Origin: Marchantia polymorpha subsp. ruderalis
Lineage: Eukaryota; Streptophyta; Marchantiopsida; Marchantiales; Marchantiaceae
Assembly (NCBI GenBank): GCA_037833965.1
Contig: AP031354.1
Location: 288,001 to 352,000, forward strand
Direction: 5' to 3'
Length of the DNA stretch: 64,000 nucleotides
The translations under genes were made by a program, and so were the position numbers. The notes under the pieces were generated by a model. It did not search any database, was not told the origin of the DNA, and saw only the letters and a program-made list of their open reading frames with translations. Below, piece after piece: positions 56,334 through 64,000 of this stretch (its first letter is position 1; each line of letters starts with the position of its first letter).

Positions 56334-58572
56334 GTAAACATACACATAGATTAGTAAATAAAGAGTATCTATTTCCATGATTCTTTGTGAAATTAAGGAC
56401 AAGTTAAAGTTTTGTAAATATTTTCTTAAAATTGTATCTAGACGTTGAGTATTGAACATCCACAACTTTGTTAAAAACATATTCAAACATATTCAAAATT
56501 TTACTATACACTGTATTCCACACCAAAAAATGACTTGAAACTAAAAGTTTTGTCATTCATGAGACATGAACTAAGCGTTAAAAATCCTAAATATTTTAAT
56601 TTTATTCTCCAATATCTAGGAGTATAATGAAATGATTTTTTTAATGCAAAAGTTTAAGTTTTAAAACATAGATGTTGGTTAAAAATTAGATTAGTCTACA
56701 GTAGATTGTGTTTATTGAGCTTTTCAAAATCTAGATTAACTTTCATAATGTGTATATTGATCATATGAATGAAGCAAAAAATATTAAAATAAACATCCAA
56801 AAAGATCAATTGTGAAATTTATGAAAGCAAGATGATTTTTATGAAGACTGAAATAAAGAAGTTGTACAAGATCAAACATGATGGACGTGATGACTGTTTG
56901 ATATGAGAATAGCAAATCAAAGGCAAATTGAAGATTACACGTTTGGGCAAAACATTGAAACCTGAAGTGTCTTTTTTCAACATAAATATTCAAATAATCC
57001 TCAAGATCACATTGTAAAATTTTCAAATTTAATTTAATTTACTTTTAATCAGAAAATTGAAAAATATAACAATTATACTTATTCTTTTAAAGCTCTTGAG
57101 CAAAGTTTCCATTGGAAAAGATTATCGAACAAGTTATATGTATTTTTGAAGTTGATGAATTTCAAGATGAATAAATTTTAGTACATAGATCCAAGATCTT
57201 ATTGATGAGTTTGATCTTGGATAATGTTATGATTGATCTTCAATATTTTGAAGACTAGATAAATATGAAAGAAATATTTTTCACTTTTTAAGTTCAATAC
57301 ATGTTGTATTGATCATTTTCACATGCATTGCTTCATTGTGATAGATAAGGTTGAACCTTGAAGTTGTAAGATCTTTATATACTAATGATTTATAACAAAA
57401 AAAGGATGTCATGTTTTTCATATTTTATATTTGATCCAGCACTCAACGTGATTCAAGTATAATCATATTCATAAAAGAAAAGGGTAATTAAGAATTTTAC
57501 ATCTAAAAATTCATCTAAGTTTATGAATAAATTTTTATTGAAGACTTAAATGTTCTGCTAGAGTATGACAAGATAAATCACTTTAAAATTATGTGATAGT
57601 TTGTGATATATTTATTGTTAGTGATGATAATGACAAGTATGAATTTTTCAACAATAGAATTTTGAGATTTACATCTGTTTCATGCAAATCATCAAGAAAC
57701 TTTACAATGATCATATTTGTTTTCTATCACATTTGTTACATTTGTTGACATTTTTTATTGCATTTCAGTATCAAATTATTTGAATATTTAAAAAATGATT
57801 AATTTTATAAAACCAAGGGTATTTAGATTCAAGTAATTGATAAAATAAATAAAACATTGATTCACATATTTAAATTTGATATGAGAAATTTTTTCCTTCA
57901 AATGTTATATTCAAAGTATTTGAAATGGAGTTTACAAAAAATGCTTAAGATCATAACTTTATGTAAAGATTACTTGAGATTACACAAATATAAAATTTTA
58001 TACATGCCATAGAGCATTATCTATCATGAAATAAATCAATTCTACTAAATTTGAAATTTAAATGATTCATGTATGACATTCTAGACTTAAACACATGGGT
58101 TATAAATGTTTATCACTACTTGACAATGGAAGTATTAATTCATAAAGAAAGTATTGTCTTACAGTTTTGTGAATGTTATATCATGATCAAGCATCATAAA
58201 AATTCTTTTGATGTAGAAAATTAAAATTTTAAAGAATTACTAAAATATGTCTATCGTGATTATGAGAAAAAATATTATTTGATGACTAATATGTGTATCA
58301 CTTATCAATTATTATTGAAGATGTGTATGGATTTATTTTTTAACACAAAATTTTTAAATATTTGCATGTTTTAAAGATTAAAAACTTCGAATGAGATTTA
58401 AACTACACACAATTTGAGAAATTTATATTAGTGAAATTTCACATATTATACTTCAAAATAGTTTAGCAATATTGTGAACAAAGAATATCATCTGTTATTG
58501 GAACAAAATATATAATTCACAAAAAAACTACCTTTTAATTAAAATTATTATTATAGACTTAATAATATGTTA
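56334..58572. other. very AT-rich spacer between two LTR insertions
   Basis: Dense stops in all frames and long A/T runs. No ORF above about 80 codons resembles a protein. It ends where the third LTR begins. Confidence 0.5.
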
Positions 58573-58877
58573 TGTTAGTGCAGTTTTTTTGTTTTTTCAG
58601 AAATAGAGTAGTTAGGAAGGAAAATCCATATAGGTTTTAACTTTTAAGGTAGTAGTAATTAGATTAGAAGAGAATAAGCCTTTTTACTATAGATGCTAAG
58701 TAGGAATAGGAAGTCCAAAGGATCGTCAGTAGAAGCGATCAGCCTTTAGAGGTCGATGAGGTTCTAATCCGAAGTAACGGATCGGGAAGATTCAAGTAGC
58801 GGTAGGAGGTACGAAGACCTAGCTTTTACGAATACCTAGTAAGGTATTTGGACAAGAATTTTTGATCTTCGGAGATT

Positions 58878-61338
58878 ATGACCTCGGAGTCCACTCGGGA
58901 ACCCAAGCGGCAAAGTATCCCCAAGGAAGTAAAAGATAGCGTTGGGCAAACCGTTGCGACGGCGGGGTACACCCGAGGGAAGTGAGTTGGTTCCCACATT
59001 CCACGAACGCATTATCGCAATTGACGAGAGATTGGGATGCGGAAGCTTGGACGAAAGGAAGCAACTATGGCGCGTTCGATTCGATTAACCGCTCTGAAAG
59101 TTCCCGAGGCAAGATTGAGAGCTTATCGTTGTAACTTGATCCTCGTGAAGATGGACTTTTTGCTTGAGGGCTAGAATTGGGCGAGCGCAGCGATAGTGCA
59201 AGAATGGGACAACGGTGGTTTATCGAAGCCACTAGGCTGTCGAGGAAATTCCTAGACTTGACAAATTTGGGATTGAAAGAAAGTCTTACAATGCTGCGCA
59301 GGTGACGATGGCGACCTTACCTTCGACAGTGAGAGTGTCAAGGTAACACGAGAGGAGTATAAGTCCTACGCAGCTTTGTTTAAGCACCCGCGTATCAGCA
59401 AGAATGGATATCGGATCATTTGGTATCACGATCAATTCAGAAGAAATGTGGCGATGGCGTTAATGCATATCCTTCGACCTGCTCGAACCACTTATATGAT
59501 GATTTGGCAAGTTGGTTTCGTGGAACGAGCATTGCGAGAAGATCGTATTCACTGGACGCGCATCTTCTGAACTGCTACTCGGCAACACATCGAGCTAGTT
59601 TCAAAAGAATCAGCCAATTACATGTCCCCGTTCTTGATTGATTTTTATAGGGGTATGGGGTTGTTAACTGCTGAAGAGAGGAGGGAATTCCTGATGCGAA
59701 CTCAGGCTCAGGAAGGAGAAGAGGTTGTGAGTGCCAATGAGGTCAATCGGATCCAGAGGACAAGCAAATTAGTTCGCCTCTGCAGAGAATAGAACGACCC
59801 AGAGGTAGTCAGGAATCACAACCACGGAAGAGAAGAAGGACTCAAGAGGTCGCTGTGTCTGAAGAACGTGTACGCCGGGCAGCTCCCATCAAGTTGACAT
59901 CATCCAATTCTCGGGCCAGGTCAAAGATGAAAGCAAGGCGATTGATATTGGAAGCGGATAGCAGCACGGAGAGTAGTGCTGCTGCATCGCGAGGGGGTTT
60001 CACTCCAGAAGCGGGAGCAGAGTTGAATATGATGAGAAAGAAGGAAGCACCAATGCAGAAGGACCTTCAGACTTCTGCGGTGAGCCCTACGCCAGTAGTG
60101 TCAAGCCGGGCTACGAGGAAAGAGAAAGATAAAGCTATCATGACGGAGGAAGTACCTCCTGGACGAGATAAGGTTCCTTTAGCGGGTATTAGGATGAAGG
60201 CTTCTTTGGAGAGGTCAGCTGAAGTGTTAATAGTATCATTGGACATTGAGTAAGACCCTGTGGCCATGAAGAAAGTTGCTGAGAGGGTTGTAAAAGACGT
60301 AGTAGGAGAAGCGTTTGCACCACAGAAGGTGGTGTCACCACAGACGTTCATCGGGACAGTCATATTGAAGCCGGGCGAATATCCTTTGATGGAGGAGACA
60401 CAATCACAAGTACTCAGTGCCGTTGATATTCTGTGTGGGCAGGTGCTTCCGTTAGTCCAGTATCTCGACCGCAAGCGTGGGAAGTATATAGGAACTACCA
60501 CCAATGGATCTTACGTGGAGCTAGTGCGTAATAGGATACGGGCAACGGTGGCAGCGACTTCCGCAGCTACAGCGAAGGAACGGCAGACCCAGGAGATAGA
60601 GGTAAAGTACGAGGTACTTCGGAAAAGATTGGCCGAGGAAGTCGAAAAGCGGAGGTATTCGGAAAAGACATGTCAAGTTCTTCGTGAGGATATTGAGAAT
60701 GCCAAGTGTGCGACAGTAGATCTCCGAAATAGGCTAGAGGCATCTCGGACCGCCTATAAGGCCGAATCGCAGAGGGTTGACGAACGAATGGTAGCATCAG
60801 AGAAGAAGGAATAGGAGCATGCAGCCGAACTGGTAGCAAAGATGAAGAATCTGGCAGAGTGTGAAGCTGCTAGGATCTCAGACTTGGAATTGATAGAGAA
60901 GCTGGAGGCTCAGTGCAGTGAGTTAAAATCTCAATGAACGCAAGCTGAGGAGCAGTTATGCGATATGGAGACGAGATTGTCGGAGGCAGAAGAGAAGAAC
61001 CGACAGTTATCAGAGCAGACGAATGACGCCTTGACCGTGAGGGTGAATCGGTGCCTGCGAGGATTTGTATTATGGCAGATCGAGATGCATAAATGGTTGC
61101 AGTACAAGATCTTGAGCGCCATGCGACTGCAATGATAGCGAGTAGTGTTAGTGGGCAGTGCCGATTAGCCAAGAAGTTGGACGCGTTTCTTACAAGTTCG
61201 CGCAACGCGATGTTGAACTTGGAGTTGAAAGTGGCGGCCGTTTTTCAAAGGTTAGGTTTAGATTGGAAGTTGGACGGGAATGCAACCGCCGACTCCGCTG
61301 ATGTAGGATCTGTTCGGAGCTCGCATCAGAGTGAGTGA
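58878..61338 (+). pseudogene. degraded protein ORF within the LTR (coiled-coil C-terminus)
   Basis: Consecutive open frames follow one another on the + strand, broken by in-frame stops at 59568, 60251, 60812 and 60935 and by frame changes near 59.0-59.3, 59.76 and 61.10 kb. The N-terminal part (about 59.29-59.79 kb) includes RRNVAMALMHILRPARTTYM, WQVGFVERAL and FLIDFYRGMGLLT. The middle is K/R-rich. The C-terminal part (60.26-61.3 kb) has YLDRKRGKY, SYVELVRNR and long E/K/R/A-rich heptad-like stretches, then KKLDAFL and QRLGL. From memory this resembles repetitive uncharacterised Marchantia proteins; not checked. No enzymatic motif was recognised. Confidence 0.65.
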
Positions 61339-61370
61339 TAGCTCAGAGTTATTTAGAAATAAAAGAGTCA

Positions 61371-61384
61371 AAGGCATTGGCCTT
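61371..61384 (+). repeat. inverted repeat in third LTR
   Basis: AAGGC-ATTG-GCCTT, preceded by a degenerate TATA-like AAATAAAAGA at about 61357. It is the equivalent of the elements at 42619 and 55373. Confidence 0.75.
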
Positions 61385-61897
61385 GGGGTACTTTTTTTGA
61401 ATTTAGTTTTCTCAATTTTGAAGTCTGCATTCTCCGCGCGTATGTGTATTGAATGTTTTGTCACTGCGCGAGAGGTACTTCAGTTTGTCGAAGATACCGC
61501 ATCTGAGGTAGTAACCTAATTTGAATGTTCTGAATAGCGATTGGCTAGAATCAAGATTTAAGCAAGTTCGCAATTAGTAGCTGCGTGCAGATCACAAAGT
61601 GTACTCTTTGGGAATTTTTCTGCCTGATACTAAGACAAGGTCGCGATCAACCTTTGTGATGCTATATTTGAGAATTTTAGAACTGATGTGTGTATTACGC
61701 TGCATTGCGTATCCTTTGAGTTGAACACCTGCAATACTTCTAGGAGTGATAATGGCCTGAGAATTCAAACTCCTCAATAGACTATTCAATACGTTACACT
61801 TGGTACTCTTTGTGTTGTTTCTGTCCTCGAGGGATCAGATCTTTACCATTATGCTCCATTTTGGTATTTATCTGTCAATACATAGATAATTTTCTTT

Positions 61898-61915
61898 TGG
61901 CGCCGCTGCCGGGGA
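61898..61915 (+). other. primer-binding site, tRNA-Asp type
   Basis: TGGCGCCGCTGCCGGGGA is complementary to the 3' end of plant tRNA-Asp, which gives TGGCGCCGTTGCCGGGGA, with one difference that still allows a G-U pair. It lies 15 nt after the inferred LTR end, a little further than usual. Confidence 0.85.
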
Positions 61916-62056
61916 CAAAGCGTCAACACAAGAGTGCGCGTGCAGAGATGCACGATGAATGTCGACGGAAGATGACCCTAACTAGATAAGCAAGCAAGCT
62001 GCGAGATATCTCTGTCGACGTGATAAAAAGGCGATTCTACCTGAATCCGTACCTGA

Positions 62057-63195
62057 ACAAGAACTAAGAAAAGCAAAGGGGAAAGAGAAGAAGCAAGAAC
62101 TTTTCTCTCGGTGACTGCAACTCCTAAGGCGATTCAAAAAGCAGCATCAGTATCACACAAGGCTTCTGTTCGGGAGAAATTGGCTACGACTCCGATCAGC
62201 GCGTATCTCCAACCTCTTGAGGAGACACCTGCTTCAGTAGGTGCAGATGCGCCTCGGATTTACACCACTCCTTATTTTCCACTACCTGATAGCGATCTCG
62301 TTTTCCACGGGGATGTTTTCCACGTTTTGAGGACAGATCGTTTTGGACGATTACAAACGGTGGTGCAAGCTCTCGAAGTACGTATTGCAGACGCTCTTAC
62401 ATCACCCTTCAACCTACAATTCTGTTCAGAGATCCGAATCCCATTCCAATCTTCAAAAGGTTCTTCTAGAAGTTCAGGCGGAGGAGTATCCCCATCTCCA
62501 TCCGGTTCACCAAAAGGAGGACCGCCGTTTCCGTCAAATCCACCAGGAGAAGGAGGAGGCGGCCCTCCAAATCGTTCGATGGCGAATCCTCAAGGGAATC
62601 TTCATCAATCCCCTTTCACGAAGCATTCCTACCCGAAGTTCAAGGCTAAAGGGTATGATGACGACGCCGACTCTTACATCAAACTTTTTGAGTCGGTGTC
62701 CACTACAAACAAAGAGAACAATGATGCACATCGAATGCGCATCTTTCCAAGTCTTCTTCGCAAGAAGGCTGGAAGCTGGTACAATCGCCAAGAGTACCGT
62801 ACCTGTGGAGATTGACACCTAGGCCAAAATACGTGTGAAGTTCCTGAGGAGATTCCGCGAGTTGGGATACGACAGTCGTGTCCTGACGAAATTGCGTATT
62901 CTCCAGCGGGAACGGAAGAAGAATCTAAGAGATTATACCGAGAGGTTCCAGGATCTCATGGATCGAATTCTAAAGACCGGTGAAGGTGTTCCCTACCCTA
63001 CAGGCGATTGATTGGTATGTGACTGGCCTGCCGCAAGAAATGAAGACGTATTGCCACCATAGTAAGTGCGACACGATTGACAATGTGATTATTTTGGCGA
63101 AAGCTTTCGAGACTTCCACGTTGAATAGACGACGGAAGGATCGCTCGTTTGATGAGCGAAAAACCAAGGATAGTCGGAGGAGACAAAGACTATGA
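62057..63195 (+). pseudogene. gag: gag pseudogene (retrotransposon gag family)
   Basis: The first frame runs to a stop at 62813-62815. It has a proline/glycine-rich region, then KAKGYDDDADSYIKLFE and RKKAGSWYN. Coding then continues in a second frame across an in-frame TAG at 62820-62822 with AKIRVKFLRRFRELGYDS and LRDYTERFQDLMDRI, and switches again near 62.99 kb to AIDWYVTGLPQEMKTY and a basic tail. The aromatic and F..RF..L pattern fits the Retrotrans_gag fold of plant Gypsy elements. No ATG precedes the first frame. The frameshifts and stop show that it is dead. The CCHC zinc knuckle expected next is missing. Confidence 0.8.
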
Positions 63196-64000
63196 ATTCA
63201 TAATATATGAAATATGAATTAATCATATAACTAAATATAGTTACTAAGTACACAAATTGTTTACATGTAGTTTTCAATTCACACATTAATTATTCAACTC
63301 TTATTCAACAAACACACAGATTGATAATGTGTTGATGTCAACTTGATTATGTTAAATAGTGTGTTAATTGAGAGAACACGTCAGCAATCCGTATATTGAA
63401 TCATTTTATATTTCGTGTCATCAATCTATTAGGAATGAAATGAATGATGACAATGAGATTTTACCTTCTTGTATTAGTTGGATAAACGTTAATAATGATA
63501 AAAATGTATTTTAAGTTAATCTCATCTTCAAAGTTTTTGTTTCACTTTCAAATAAAATTATCTCTTAATCTCTATTTTTAAAATGATATCATGGCTATCT
63601 TTTTATTTTTTTGAATGTGGATAATATTTCATGAAAAAGAAAAATTATAATGAATCTTAATTTCTAATATTGTATAGACTATGATATACATCATTGATCT
63701 TTATGCTTAACTTTTAAAAAGAAAGTTCTATATATAGGTATACACATTATAGATTTTTATACTACAATGAAAATTTTTAACTTTATTTACTGTTTATATT
63801 TGTTTCATGAAAATATTTCATTTTGAAATATACATAATAACCTAGTATATAAATATATGATTCAAATAATAAAATTGAAAACGTCATTAATATTTTTGTT
63901 TGTTGGTTATGTAATACATGCGAATTTAGTAATTATATTTTATACTATATTTTTATATTTTTATATTTTATAAAACTATATTTTATACTTATTTGAATTG
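63196..64000. other. very AT-rich end of window
   Basis: Begins abruptly after the gag remnant with TATGAATTCATA and continues as A/T-rich DNA with no ORFs. It may be a nested insertion or the genomic side of a truncation. Confidence 0.45.

Larger units (their letters stand above)
58573..61882 (+). repeat. 5' LTR, unusually long, with ORF in U3
   Basis: The start TGTTAGTGCAG followed by T-runs and TTTCAGAA aligns with the first 35 bases of solo LTR 1. The end AATACA and the preceding 400 bp align with both solo LTRs. The exact start is uncertain by 5 bp because TGTTA occurs twice. The extra length relative to the solo LTRs is a degraded protein-coding region. Only one copy of the R/U5 repeat unit is present (about 61429-61799). 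Confidence 0.75.
58573..63195 (+). mobile_element. partial LTR retrotransposon (5' LTR, PBS, gag)
   Basis: In order: a 3.3-kb LTR (about 58573-61882), a tRNA-Asp-type primer-binding site (61898-61915) and a broken gag (62057-63195). After gag the sequence turns abruptly AT-rich and no zinc knuckle, protease, reverse transcriptase or integrase is seen before the window ends. Gag architecture and the PBS suggest a Ty3/Gypsy element (inference, since pol is absent). The 3' part may be deleted or displaced by another insertion. Confidence 0.8.

Overview
This is a gene-poor stretch of a plant nuclear genome. Spliced coding genes with GT-AG introns, WRKY transcription-factor domains, large non-coding spacers and LTR-retrotransposon remains all point to a land plant. 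Two things hint at a bryophyte, perhaps a liverwort such as Marchantia: the long spacers, and a degraded coiled-coil reading frame at 58.9-61.3 kb that resembles, from memory only, repetitive uncharacterised protein models of Marchantia polymorpha. I could not check this, so the species call is tentative.

Only two genes can be supported. Both encode group IIb WRKY transcription factors. WRKY-A is on the + strand (8432-14379, six exons, 728 residues predicted). WRKY-B is on the - strand (28448 down to 25502, six exons, 621 residues predicted). They share exon number, an all-phase-0 intron pattern, the leucine-zipper exon, the WRKYGQK domain split at the V-type intron, and two conserved C-terminal motifs. 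They lie tail to tail, about 11 kb apart, so they look like an inverted duplicate pair. Each has W-boxes and a coding-strand G-quadruplex motif upstream, compatible with WRKY auto- or cross-regulation (inference).

Layout: 1-2.4 kb is GC/GA-rich with triplet repeats and no supported gene. 2.4-7.45 kb is AT-rich spacer. 7.45-14.4 kb is WRKY-A with its upstream region. 14.4-25.5 kb is the spacer between the convergent genes, with a GC-rich block of unassigned ORFs (20.5-22.3 kb) and a decayed coding-like block (23.9-25.0 kb). 25.5-30.1 kb is WRKY-B and its upstream region. 30.1-41.66 kb is spacer with a near-perfect 63-bp palindrome at 37.02 kb.

The last third carries one LTR-retrotransposon lineage three times. 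There are two solo LTRs, each with an exact 5-bp target-site duplication (41667-43554, GATTA; 54545-56328, CAAAT). There is also a 5'-truncated-type remnant made of a 3.3-kb LTR, a tRNA-Asp primer-binding site and a frameshifted gag (58573-63195). The LTRs show three unusual features: a coiled-coil protein ORF inside U3, a short inverted repeat after the TATA box with a compensatory base-pair change between copies, and a roughly 410-450-bp internal tandem duplication present in both solo LTRs but not in the third copy. Very AT-rich DNA surrounds these insertions.
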